Origin: Sulfitobacter faviae
Lineage (GTDB): Bacteria > Pseudomonadota > Alphaproteobacteria > Rhodobacterales > Rhodobacteraceae
Length of the DNA: 64,000 nucleotides
NCBI RefSeq assembly: GCF_029870955.1
Contig: NZ_PGFQ01000001.1
Location: forward strand, 1,922,001 to 1,986,000
Direction: 5' to 3'
The position numbers were made by a program, and so were the translations under genes. Numbering within the stretch: position 1 is the first letter of the stretch; each line of letters opens with the position of its first letter. Shown in pieces: positions 49,675-59,327 of the stretch. The notes under the pieces are model-generated. The model saw only the letters and a list, made by a program, of their open reading frames with translations, made no database searches and had not been told where the DNA came from.

Positions 49675-51060
49675 ATGATCCACTCGCTTTCTGGCCGCCT
49701 GCTGATCCTCACCACCATCTTTGTGATGCTGGCCGAAGTGCTGATCTTTGTCCCCTCCATCGCGCGGTTCCGCGAGGAATATATGCTGACGCGGTTGGAG
49801 CGGGCGCAGATCGCCTCGCTGGCGCTTTTGGCCGACGATATGCTCGACCCGGAGTTGGAAGAGGAACTGCTGCGCAACGCCGAGGTGTTCAACGTGGTGC
49901 TGCGCCGGGATGAGGCGCGGCAATTGGTGCTGGCCTCCCCCATGCCGCGCATGGTGTCGCAGACCTATGATTTGCGCGATGCCTCGGCGACGGTCTTGAT
50001 CCGCGATGCGATGTTGCGGCTGTTCCGCCCGGGGAATGAGGTGGTCCGCGTGATCGGCGCGCCGGTGCGCGAAGCGGGGCTGCTGATTGAGGTCACGATG
50101 GAGACAGCGCCCATGCGTGTCGCCATGCTCGATTACGGGATTCGCATCCTCATCCTTTCAGCGGTGATCTCGGTCATCACGGCGGTGCTTTTGTTCTTTG
50201 CCATGCGGGCCTTGCTGCTGAAACCGATCAAACGGGTGGCGGGGCATATGCAGCGCTATGCCGCGGCGCCCGAAGATGCGCGGCGGATCATTGAGCCTTC
50301 TGCCAGCGTGACCGAGTTGCGCGAGGCCGAAGAGGCGCTTCAGAAGCTGCAAACCGACCTTACGCAGGCGCTCAAACAGAAAGAGCGTTTGGCCCAATTG
50401 GGCAGCGCCGTCAGCAAGATCAGCCACGATCTGCGCAACATCCTCACCTCTGCCCAGCTGTTCACCGACCGGATCGAAATGTCCGAAGACCCGACCGTCA
50501 AGCGCATGGCGCCCAAGCTTGTGGGGTCGATCACCCGGGCGGTGCACCTATGCGAATCGACGCTGGCCTTCGGCAAGGCCGAAGAGCCGGGGCCGACGCT
50601 GACGCTCATGCCGCTCGAAGAACTGGTGGAAGAGGTCATAGACGGCGAACGCCTTGCCGATCCCGAAAGCATCGTGCGCTTTGCCGCGGATATTCCCGCG
50701 AATCTCACCGTGCGTGCGGACCCTGAGCAAATGTACCGCGTGCTGGCCAATCTCATGCGCAACGCCCGGCAGGCGATCACCGCCACCGGCAAACCGGGCG
50801 AGGTCTATCTGCGGGCCGAGGATATGGGCGAGGCATGGTGCATCACTGTCAGCGATACCGGCCCCGGCCTGCCACCCAAGGCGCGGGAGCATCTCTTCAC
50901 CGCCTTTCAGGGCGGGGCGCGCAAGGGTGGCTCCGGTTTGGGGCTGGTAATCGCCTCTGAACTGGTGCGCGGCCACGGCGGCAGCCTTGCACTGCGCAAC
51001 AGCGGGCCGGAAGGCACGGTTTTTGACATAACACTGCCCAAGGGGGACGGCGCCCTGTAG
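49675..51060 (+). CDS. Sensor histidine kinase with HAMP domain
   Basis: The 461-residue protein has a first membrane span at residues 8-28, a periplasmic sensor of about 130 residues, a second span near 160-180 and a HAMP region. The kinase core has H-box KISHDLRNIL, N-box NLMRNARQA, G1 DTGPGLPP and G2 GGSGLGLVIA. No response regulator is adjacent; the one at 1570 and the one at 62952 are both far away. The signal is unknown. Confidence 0.92.
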   Translation: MIHSLSGRLLILTTIFVMLAEVLIFVPSIARFREEYMLTRLERAQIASLALLADDMLDPELEEELLRNAEVFNVVLRRDEARQLVLASPMPRMVSQTYDLRDASATVLIRDAMLRLFRPGNEVVRVIGAPVREAGLLIEVTMETAPMRVAMLDYGIRILILSAVISVITAVLLFFAMRALLLKPIKRVAGHMQRYAAAPEDARRIIEPSASVTELREAEEALQKLQTDLTQALKQKERLAQLGSAVSKISHDLRNILTSAQLFTDRIEMSEDPTVKRMAPKLVGSITRAVHLCESTLAFGKAEEPGPTLTLMPLEELVEEVIDGERLADPESIVRFAADIPANLTVRADPEQMYRVLANLMRNARQAITATGKPGEVYLRAEDMGEAWCITVSDTGPGLPPKAREHLFTAFQGGARKGGSGLGLVIASELVRGHGGSLALRNSGPEGTVFDITLPKGDGAL

Positions 51061-51136
51061 ATTTTTGAAGAAAATTGCATTTCCTTGAAACGAGGGCTTG
51101 CAACTCCCCGGGGCTAAGACTAAACCCCCGCTCAGT

Positions 51137-51213
51137 GGACCGATAGCTCAGCTGGATAGAGTACCTGACTACGAATCAGGGGGTCGGGGGTTCGAATCCT
51201 CCTCGGTCCGCCA
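51137..51213 (+). tRNA. tRNA-Arg (anticodon ACG)
   Basis: The 77-nt sequence folds into a standard cloverleaf: acceptor GGACCGA/TCGGTCC, D-arm AGCTCAGCTGGATAGAGT, anticodon stem CCTGA/TCAGG around CTACGAA, T-loop GGTTCGAATCC, and an encoded CCA. The anticodon ACG, read as ICG after deamination, serves CGU, CGC and CGA. Confidence 0.97.
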
Positions 51214-51251
51214 CTACCCAAAATTGAAGAACCTAGCCCTTTCGGGGCGTC

Positions 51252-51893
51252 TTATCCGTCTCGCGGCGGGTTGTAGAAGCCCGTGTCGCGGTAGGGCTGG
51301 TCAAAGGCGTGATCCATCAGTTCCAGATGGTCTTGGCCGTAATACATGTCACCATTCAGAAAATAGCTAGGCGAGCCAAAGATGCCGCGGGCGATCGCCT
51401 CTTCGGTGTTTTGCGTGTGGATTGCCTGGACATCCTCCTCCATCGCCCGTGCGATCAGCCCGTCGCAATCGGGATCGACCGCTTCTGTCGCGCGGCGCAG
51501 ATGCGCGGGATTCGCGAGATCGATATCATCGCGCCAATGGGCCTGAAGAATCGCAAAGGAAAGCGCGTCGACATCCCGCCCCGCCTGAGCGGCGGCGATC
51601 AGGTAGCCGTTTGCAAGGTTCAGCGGGTTGTCGTGGTGGGTCGGGCGGTGGTTGAGAATCTCCAGCCCGCGATACTGCGCCCAACGCTCAATCTCTCGGC
51701 CGAAGAAATAGTCTATGTAATGGGGCGTGAAACCGCGGAAATGGCTGACACGGCCTGAGGCGATCACGGGGGTGAGGTCAAAGGGACGATGCATCAGCCG
51801 CGCACCGCGGGCCGCGCAAATCTCCAAGAGCTTACGATGCCCCAGATAGGCATAGGCGGAATGGGCGGAATAGAAATATTCAATGGTGTCCAA
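51252..51893 (-). CDS. DsbA-family oxidoreductase (HCCA isomerase / kappa-GST-like)
   Basis: The 213-residue cytoplasmic protein starts MDTIEYFYSAHSAYAYLGHR, the opening of 2-hydroxychromene-2-carboxylate isomerases. In these the thioredoxin CxxC is replaced by Ser at the glutathione site. GIFGSPSYFLNGDMYYGQDH near residue 170 is the cis-Pro region. A glutathione-dependent isomerase or transferase is likely, but aromatic degradation neighbours are absent. Confidence 0.87.
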   Translation of the reverse strand: MDTIEYFYSAHSAYAYLGHRKLLEICAARGARLMHRPFDLTPVIASGRVSHFRGFTPHYIDYFFGREIERWAQYRGLEILNHRPTHHDNPLNLANGYLIAAAQAGRDVDALSFAILQAHWRDDIDLANPAHLRRATEAVDPDCDGLIARAMEEDVQAIHTQNTEEAIARGIFGSPSYFLNGDMYYGQDHLELMDHAFDQPYRDTGFYNPPRDG

Positions 51894-52020
51894 GGTCGGC
51901 TCCCTCCGGTTTTGCCAGCATCATGGCGGAAACCGACGGGGAGACAAGAACGGGGGCCGAAAGCCGAGTGCGGAATCGCGGGTGTGGTCGCAACAGGATG
52001 CTTCTAGCCGCGATGACGCT

Positions 52021-52164
52021 TCAATACCGGCGGTTATGCAATCTGTTCGCCCGGGGCCGGGGCGCGATTGCGCGGACCTTCCGAGGCTGGGGGCGTTGCT
52101 TGGCCATGAATGCCACTGCCGCCACCGCGGCCATGATCAGGATCAAGAGTTCGTAAGTCCACAT
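52021..52164 (-). CDS. 47-residue membrane microprotein
   Basis: MWTYELLILIMAAVAAVAFM forms one transmembrane helix, followed by a strongly basic tail (KQRPQPRKVRAIAPRPRANR). A consensus SD TAGGAGGA lies the correct distance upstream of the ATG. N-out/C-in topology is expected. I do not recognise a family; the SD and the helix-plus-basic-tail make-up are the main support. Confidence 0.55.
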   Translation of the reverse strand: MWTYELLILIMAAVAAVAFMAKQRPQPRKVRAIAPRPRANRLHNRRY

Positions 52165-52267
52165 GAGCCATTCCTCCTAGGGCATGTTCATAAGGTTAAC
52201 CTTAGCGATGCCCGATGGGTTCCGTCTTGGCCGGGATGGTGGCGGCCTTTGGCCGGGGCCGCAAGTC

Positions 52268-52296
52268 AAAAAGGCCACCGCATTTCTGCGACGGCC
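52268..52296 (-). terminator. Minus-strand terminator after the 73-residue protein gene
   Basis: On the minus strand GGCCGTCGCA pairs with TGCGGTGGCC (two G-U pairs) across GAAA and is followed by TTTTTG. It lies 28 bp after the stop at 52324. Confidence 0.82.
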
Positions 52297-52323
52297 TTCT
52301 TCCGGCAGTGCCCGCTCCGGGCG

Positions 52324-52545
52324 TCAGCCCATTTGCCGCACCACGGCCATGGTGGCGATGGCGGGTAGGGTCAGTAGCGCGCCGATGGGCCTGAAATCTT
52401 CTTGGAAATGCCGCGCGAAATGCAGCACTGCGGCTAAAAAGGCGGCCAAAGCGGCGAAAATACGCGCGCTTTGGCCTGGAGGGAGACGGAGAGAGAGAAG
52501 AGAGTGGAGCGCGCGGTCAGGAGGTGCCGCGTGCCGTGTTTTCAA
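52324..52545 (-). CDS. Small membrane protein of 73 residues
   Basis: The product has a basic N-terminus and hydrophobic segments around ARIFAALAAFLAAVLHFARH and GALLTLPAIATMAVV. It overlaps the 3' end of the lysozyme-like gene by 29 bp in another frame, and a terminator follows it directly. This suggests that it is co-transcribed and real, but a start inside (for example a later codon) cannot be excluded. Confidence 0.5.
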   Translation of the reverse strand: MKTRHAAPPDRALHSLLSLRLPPGQSARIFAALAAFLAAVLHFARHFQEDFRPIGALLTLPAIATMAVVRQMG

Positions 52546-53245
52546 AGATGCTTTTCATATGGCTGTCGAACTCGTTCCAAGTGATGACAGCCCGGTTGCC
52601 CGCATGGCCGTGATAATAGGACCGGCCCGTCGAAGTGGGCAGCCCGGCCCAGATGCGGGCGAGGTTTTCCATGAAACGATGGCGGCTGATCTTGCCCTTC
52701 ATGAAGGGGGTAAACCCCGCATCTTCGAGCAATAGATCGGCCAGCAGGTCTTGGACCTGCGGAGTGAACCGGTCACTCTTGCTTAGCCCCGCTTCGGCGA
52801 CGAGCGTTTTCAAAGTGTTGGGGATGAACTGGTAGCGCCCGATGGCATGGGGCTGGCCGGGGGTGGCCTTGATCCAGCGATAGATTTCGCCGATGGTCAT
52901 GCTTGTGGGGCGCTTGGGCGGCTTGACCCGCGCCCCATGTTGCACCGCGTCATAGCCTTTCGCGCCCGCCTCTGCCGAGGCGATGACATGACGCACCGCC
53001 GCCGATGGGCCACCGCGCGGGGGCAGGGTCAGTTTGCGGGGGGCCTGAGCATGTTTGACAGGCGTCTGGATCATGGCCCGGTTAAGGTGGATCCGCGCAT
53101 CCGAGGCGGAGGGCGACAGGGCGAAGTTCAGGCCGGTGACGGCGATCTTGCGGCTGTCGAAACGGGCGAAATCATTTGCATTTGCCGCGCCGGAGAGGGT
53201 GGCGGCGATCAGGCAAAAGGCAGTGCTGGCAGCGAGCTTTTTCAT
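52517..53245 (-). CDS. Secreted lysozyme-like (muramidase) protein
   Basis: The 242-residue product has a signal peptide (MKKLAASTAFCLIAATLSGA, cut near ANA). A low-complexity linker to residue 80 precedes a lysozyme-like domain. This starts VRHVIASAEAGAKGYDAVQH, where the Glu of SAEAG is the likely catalytic acid, and includes GQPHAIGRYQFIPNTLKTLV and FMENLARIWAGLPTSTGRSY. It should cut peptidoglycan in the periplasm or outside the cell. A CTATCCTTTCG motif lies 94 bp upstream of the start, shared with the envelope locus. Confidence 0.82.
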   Translation of the reverse strand: MKKLAASTAFCLIAATLSGAANANDFARFDSRKIAVTGLNFALSPSASDARIHLNRAMIQTPVKHAQAPRKLTLPPRGGPSAAVRHVIASAEAGAKGYDAVQHGARVKPPKRPTSMTIGEIYRWIKATPGQPHAIGRYQFIPNTLKTLVAEAGLSKSDRFTPQVQDLLADLLLEDAGFTPFMKGKISRHRFMENLARIWAGLPTSTGRSYYHGHAGNRAVITWNEFDSHMKSIFENTARGTS

Positions 53246-53338
53246 CGGAGTTTCCCATCGGGCTGGAGGTTTGCATTGTCCCTGATCATGCGCCTTCAAA
53301 ATCGATATTTCATTAATGCGGACAGCTAGTTAGCGTCT

Positions 53339-53349
53339 CGAAAGGATAG
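53339..53349 (-). promoter_or_regulatory. Copy of the envelope-locus motif upstream of the lysozyme-like gene
   Basis: CTATCCTTTCG on the minus strand matches ten of the core positions found at 62685 and 63723. It lies between the end of the giant gene and the lysozyme-like start. Confidence 0.45.
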
Positions 53350-53413
53350 TCGGCCCGGCGCTTGGAGTAGGCCGGGTCGACTTTGGAGCGACGCCGCGCT
53401 CTGAAAGAGAAAT

Positions 53414-53447
53414 GAGCCACGTTCCAGATGCGCTTGGAACGTGGCTC
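53414..53447 (-). terminator. Terminator after the giant outer-membrane gene
   Basis: GAGCCACGTTCCA and TGGAACGTGGCTC form a perfect 13-bp stem with an 8-nt loop; the minus-strand continuation ATTTCTCTTT is U-rich. It is 24 bp from the stop. Confidence 0.85.
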
Positions 53448-53470
53448 TCCCTCGGGGCTGAGTCTCCCGG

Positions 53471-56400
53471 TCAGCTTCCGAGGAACTGGTCGAACTGGGT
53501 CCAGAGTGAGTTGTCCAACAGCAGGTTGAACCGGAAATAGAACCCTTCGTCATAGAGGTTGCTTTGCCCTGCCACCCGGCCACGGGCCTTGTTGTAGCCG
53601 AGCGCCAGCAGGACACCTTCGCGCGGGGTGAAGCCAAATTCGGCGCCGATCCCGTTGGAAGAATTGCCCTCGCTGTCCCACAGATGCGTGGCGTTGAGGC
53701 CGAGTTGGAAACGGTCGTCGCCGAATTCGTAGTTCAGACCGCCTTGGATCAACTGCGTGGTGGTATTGGCCCGCGCGCCGGCATTGGTGCCGATCTTCTG
53801 ATGCTGGCCGGCATATTTGCCGTTGATCCGCAGGTCGGCGTCGATCTCGTAATTCGCGTCGATCGACCACAGATGCGTTTCCGTGCTGGCGTGTTTCTCT
53901 TCCAGCCGGTGCTCGTACCACGCCAGCACATCCAGGCGGGCGTTGTCCTTAGGGCGATAGGCGGCCCCGATGCGGGTGCGCATGCGGCGGGAGTTCTCGC
54001 CCTCGCGGCGGTCAAGCGCGGCACGGCTGCGGGCCAGAACGGTCAGCTCAGGGGTGACATTGCCCGCGATGCCGAAGCTGGCATAATGGGTCTTGCCGCT
54101 CTCTTCCCAAGTGGTTTCCAGCTCGGCATCGCCGACCCAGTCACCATCCGCCGATTCCCAGCTTGTGCCGATGGCAAAGGAGGTGAGCTCCCCGTCATTG
54201 GTCTCAAGGTTGCGCGAATGCTCAAGGTCGGCGCGCAGATTGGTGCTCTCGTTGATGTCCCAATCGACCGACAGGCCCTGAACCATGGTGGTGTCGCTGG
54301 TGCCGCTGGCCTTGGTCATCTCGGTCCGGCCGGTGACCCATTCGTTCATCGTATAGGTGAAGCCATAGGCCGCGCGGGTGACCAGAGCGTCGCTGCCGAA
54401 CTGAAGCTCGATCTCGTTATAGACGCGCCAGCCGTTCTTGGGCTCGTCGTAAAGGCCGAGGGTCAGTTCGGTGGGGGCGTCACCGCTGAGCGGGGCGCGC
54501 AGCTTGGCCTCGATCACGGTGCCGGGGCGGGCCGCTGGGGTCCAATGCGCGCCGAGGATCAGGGCGGTGTCGCTCTCGCTGCCGCTGGCGGTGCGGTCCC
54601 GGCTGTACTCAAGGCCGATCTCGCCGCGCAGGGTCTTGCTCAGATGCCGGGAATAGATCGCATCCACGGTCAGCCGCGTGCTGTCGTTGATCCGGTCGCG
54701 GGTGTATTCCGCGCCGAAGGCGATGTCGCTGCGCCGGTCGATCTCTTCGCCATAGCTCAGACGAACCTGCGTGGTGCCGGGGCGTGCCAGCCCACCCTGA
54801 GCGTAGAAATCGCGGCCCGTGTGGATCGCCTCGAAAGCGAAGTGGCGGGTTTCAGTCTTCAGCTCATAGGACAGGCGCGCAGCGTTGTCCTTGTCGCCCA
54901 TGGCGTTCTCCGACCGGGCCACCTCGGCCTCCCACAGCCCGCCTTGGCGGTCTTCGTGCTGGAGGTAGGCAGAGTGCATCCGCTGGCGGGCCGCGTTGCC
55001 CAAGGGGCGTCGGCATGGACCGCACGGGCGCCGACAGAGGTCCGCTCGGACAGGGCATAGTTCACCTCGCCTCCGTAGAGCCAATAGGCCTCGGCGCCCT
55101 CGGCCTCGACCTCATAGGTCACGCGGATCGACACGGGGTTGCCGTCAAGGTCGAACTGGCGCACCGGGCTGTCGAAAGTGATGGTGTTGCGGAAGAAGTC
55201 GAGCAGATAGTCGGTGCCGCGCAGCAGGGGCGTGGCCGACAGGATATCGCCGCCCTCTTCGTCCCGCACGAGGATCTCCACCCGTTCGGAGCCTTGCACA
55301 TAGCCGCTCAGGTCAAGGTCATAGGGGCCAGAGACACCGCGCCCGCGGATTTCCTGAATCTGCTGCTCCTGCGCCGTCCGGGCGGCGAAGACGGTGACCG
55401 AGACGCGGTCGTTCTCCCAATGGCCCTTGGCGCCGGTGGCGACACGTTGCAGGCCGCCCAGTTTCAGCGCGCTCGCCTCGGGCGCGATGGCAATATCGCC
55501 GTAGAGCACATAGGAACGGCCTTTCTCCACTTTCACGAAGAGGTTGGACGAAGATTGCGCATCGGCCCCGCGTTCGGAATTGTCGCCGTAGACGGGGTAA
55601 TATTCCTCACCCCGGATGTCGCGGAACAGGCTGTCTTCGGTGTCCCGGTCCGAGCTGTAGCGCAGGGTCAGCAGGGCATCGCCACGGATCACCCCTTTGA
55701 GGTAAAGCTCACCCCGGATCCCGGTGGTGGTGTCCTCGAAGGCGCTGATACGGTCTTCTTCGATAACATTGCCCGCATCTCCGCTCAGCGAAACCGCGCC
55801 TTCGATCACACCGATCAGCACACGTTCGTTCAGGTCGGGGGTGAAGGTCACCCGCGCCTCGGCCTCGCCAAAGGAGGAGCGCACGGTGATCAGATCGGGG
55901 CCGGAGGCCTGCGGCGGGATCAGGTTGAAGGTCGCCTCGCCATTGTCGAGATAGGCCTGCACGCCGGGCGCGCTGCTGCGGATGTCGGTCACATCCCAAA
56001 GCGACCGGCGAGCGGCGAGGGTCACGGTGCCCGATGCGGGCACCGGGCGGCCCCCGGCGTCAAGCACGCGTACCACGACCGGCACCACCGAGGCGGGATT
56101 GGCCGAAGCGGTTTCCGGCATCAGGATCTCGATCCGGGCAGGTTTGCCGGGGGCGGTCAGGCGCAGCTCTTTGCGGACGCGTTCGATGCCGAATCCGTCA
56201 CGGCCCACCAGTGTCAGCACATTCTCGCCCGAGGCCAGTTTCACGGCCACATATTCCAGCGCCTGCACATTGTTTTTCGCCAGATTGGTGCGTTCGCCCA
56301 CCCGGTCGCCGCCCAGCTCGCGCCCGTTCACCAAAAGCGACAGCGTGAGATCGGCCTTGCCCTTGATCCGGATGTTCTGCGTGGCGCGGGTGACAGACGT

Positions 56401-59208
56401 GTCTTCGGCAAAGTCGACAAAGCCCGGCGCGCTATCGAGGTTCTGGATCATGCTGTCGAGCGATTGACGCTGGGCCGAGGCACGGGCCGCTTGCGCGACA
56501 GAGGAAGGTTCTTGTCCGGCCTCTTCGCTTTGTGCCGCGATCATGCCGGGGGTCAGCTGGGTGGTGGTGGCGATGCCAGCCTCACCGCGCACGGAGCGGG
56601 TGCTGCTGCGCTGGCCGTCGATCGGCAGATCGGCTGAATTCATGCCGGGGGTCTGACGTTTGCCGGCGAAATGGTCGCGGCGTTTGCCGACTTCCTCAAG
56701 CGCTTCGGGGGTGCATTGGGCCACGGCAAAGTTCTCGGTCCGCAACTCGCCCTTCTTCAGCGGCACGATGCGCGAGCCACCCCGGCGCAGATCGTTGGTG
56801 CGGGTCACCTGCACCGCGGTTCCGGCGGGAAGGGTTTCGGGCTGCACGAGGAAGGCATGTGTCACCGGGCGCATGCCGTTGAGCGAATAGGCGCCATTGA
56901 TATCGGTCACCACAAAGAGCCCTTCCTGGGTCACGATGCGCACACCGGGAATGCCGGGTTCATCCTCAACGCGGTCGCGCAGACCGTTGCCGTTGCAATC
57001 CATGAAGACGGCGCCCAGCACGGTGCCTTGGCGCGCAAAGACACCGCCCGAATTGTCGAGCCGGACCATAGCGCGCGCGGTCTGCGATTGTTGCAGCGTC
57101 CCGGTGCCCGCTTGGCGGCCCGACAGGATGGCGGTGTTCTCGTTGCGGCCTTCGCGGGCGGCGGCAGAGAATTGCATCACATAGGACAGCTCATGGCTCG
57201 ACAGCGGCTCAAGCATGCCCACGTCAAAGCGCAGATCGCCATTGCCGATCTCTTGCGGGTCGTCCAGCGGCTCTCCGTTGAGAGTCACCGTGCCGGGCAC
57301 GAAGTTCACACCATAGGCGGGCCGGTCGAGGATTTCGCCGCCGATCAGCGCTTGGTGCATGTTGTTGGTGAAGCTCAGCGTGTAGGTGACGAATTCACCG
57401 TGACCCACGCGGTCGAGGTCGGCGGCTTTGTCCAGCGCCAGCGGCGTGCCATAATTCGGATCAACCGGGATGTCGGAGACGAACAATGCGCCGCCGGCGT
57501 GACTGAACGCGCGGCCCCAACCGGCATCCATCACCCTGCGGCCCATACCGGCATAGTCCAGACGCGCGGAGGGGAAGATCCATGCGGGCGCGTCCATCAC
57601 GGCATAGCGGTAGTCGCCTTCGGGCATTTCGGAGAAGGTGAAAAAGCCGCGCTGGTCGGTCTGGGTGCGGGCCATTTCGTTGCCCGAACGGGCATCGACA
57701 AGCGCCACCGCCACGCCGTCAATCGGGGCGTTGGTGACGGAGTTGAACAGAAAGTTGCCGGGGTTGATCATCAGATCGTCCTCAAGCACCGCGCTGTCGC
57801 AAGACGCCGTCGCGATGAAGCTATCGCCAAAGTCGGTGGCCATGACCTGATCCCCGGCAACGGCGGGCGACATCTGCGCCATCGGCAGGGCGGGGGTGAG
57901 GAAGACACCGGTGTTGGCCCCGGTCTCGGTCGCGATGATGGTTTCCACATCGCCGGTCAGCATGCTTCGGATGGTCACCGCCGTGCTGTCGACTTCGGTG
58001 CTGATGTTGCAGGCGCCCGAGGTGAGGCGCAGGCGGGTGTCGCTGCCCGGCGTGCCATAGGGCTGGTCCGCGCCGGTCTCAGGGTGTTCAAAGACCAAGG
58101 TGCCGACCGTCTCTGTATCGCGGTCATAGACCACGGTGTTAGAGGCCAAGAGCAGGGTGCTTTCTTGGTTGTTGTAAAAGGCCGAGGCGGTGTTCTGCAC
58201 CTCTACCTTGCCCAAGTCGGCAGGCACGCGCACCGAGAAGCTGGGATCGGTCGCATGGCCGACGGCGTAGTCGCCCTCATGAAAGAAGGCCACCGCATCC
58301 ACGTCATGGGAAAGCCCGGCTGGGGCGACGCTGACGTAGTGGTGGTCGGGCGCGCCGCGCATGTGAACCAGCGCGGTCATGGTGCCCGAATCCTGCACCG
58401 CGTGGAACACGGTGTTCAGCGGGATCGCATCGCGCAGCAAGACACCGGTCCGGGGGTGCCATCGATCACGATCGGCTGGCCTTCGACCTCGGGGTAGCCG
58501 AAGGCGTCCCGCTCGGAATCGTTGCGCAGCCGCAGGGTGTAGGTGATGAGCGCGCCCTCGTCATTCTCGGCGACGACCTGCTCTTTGGAGACTTCGAGCC
58601 CGCCTTCCTCGACCCGCGAGACACCCATAGCGTCTTCGGTCAGGTTTTGGCCATCCTCGGTCACGGCAGATGCGGTCAGCATGCTGGTGAATTGGGTGCT
58701 GACGGGGGTCTCGGCGGAGATGCGGAACTCATAGATCAGTTGCAGCCGCTCGCCCGCGGCGAGCATGAAGGGCGCGGACATGTCGAAAGCGCGGTCTTCG
58801 GTATCGATCAGGCCGTTGCCGTTCAGGTCAGGGAAAAGCGATTGGCGCGACATCATTCTGGCGCTGCCTTGCTCGCTGATACTGACCGATGTGGAAAGCG
58901 GCACGTTGCCGCTGTTGATGACGTCGAAATGGTAGCGGCCAAAGGCACCACGGGTCAGCAGAAGGTCGGAGTAGCCGGTCACTTCCAGCCCGGGAACCGC
59001 GGCGACTTCGGCCCGTACCGGGTTCGAGAAGACGCGTTCCATGATGCCAAGGGAGGTGTTGAAATAGCTGACTTCTGCCACGTTGCGGATGAAAGACCCA
59101 GCGGGGCCGGGGCGGCGGTGGCGGTCTGGGGGAAAGGCTCAGGCCCAGTGCGGAGGCGCTGATCAGGGCCAGAGCCGGGCGGGCTTTAGACATAAGGAAA
59201 CTGCGCAT
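53471..59208 (-). CDS. Giant secreted repeat protein with outer-membrane beta-barrel (four missing bases)
   Basis: Four single-base losses (about 55014, 58452, 59105 and 59130) split a gene of 1,913 codons. After repair the N-terminus is a signal peptide followed by an AGSFIRNVAEVSYFN module like that of the neighbouring DUF11 protein. Next come DUF11-like stretches with calcium-type loops (DLNGNGLIDTED), and SdrD-B-like domains (VFMDCNGNGLRDRVEDEPGI; DQRGFFTFSEMPEGDYRYAV). Near residue 1050 is an Ig-like segment (VPVVVRVLDAGGRPVPASGT). The last 700 residues alternate polar and hydrophobic strands (EEYYPVYGDNSERGADAQSS, SYVLYGDIAIAPEASALKLG) and should form a barrel. SD AGGAG precedes the ATG at 59208. 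It is probably a surface anchor or secretion pore. Confidence 0.85.
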
Positions 59209-59277
59209 CAGCTTGCTCCTGTTGCGATCCCTGGGAAGGGCGTGAAAAATGGGGGAGACGGAAACGGGGGGAGGAGG

Positions 59278-59317
59278 GGGCGCCCCCGGGAGAGCATCGC
59301 TCAGCCCGGGGGCGCCC
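59278..59317 (-). promoter_or_regulatory. Strong hairpin between the DUF11 gene and the giant gene
   Basis: GGGCGCCCCCGGG and CCCGGGGGCGCCC pair perfectly over 13 bp with a 14-nt loop. It lies 10 bp after the upstream stop and has no U-tract. It probably protects the upstream mRNA or lowers expression of the giant gene. Confidence 0.7.
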
Positions 59318-59327
59318 GAGAGGTCGC

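Noticed and set aside
53471..59208. Three or four separate genes in the giant region
   Set aside because: The internal pieces lack starts with SDs and signal peptides, and each joins the next in frame after adding one C or G in a run.
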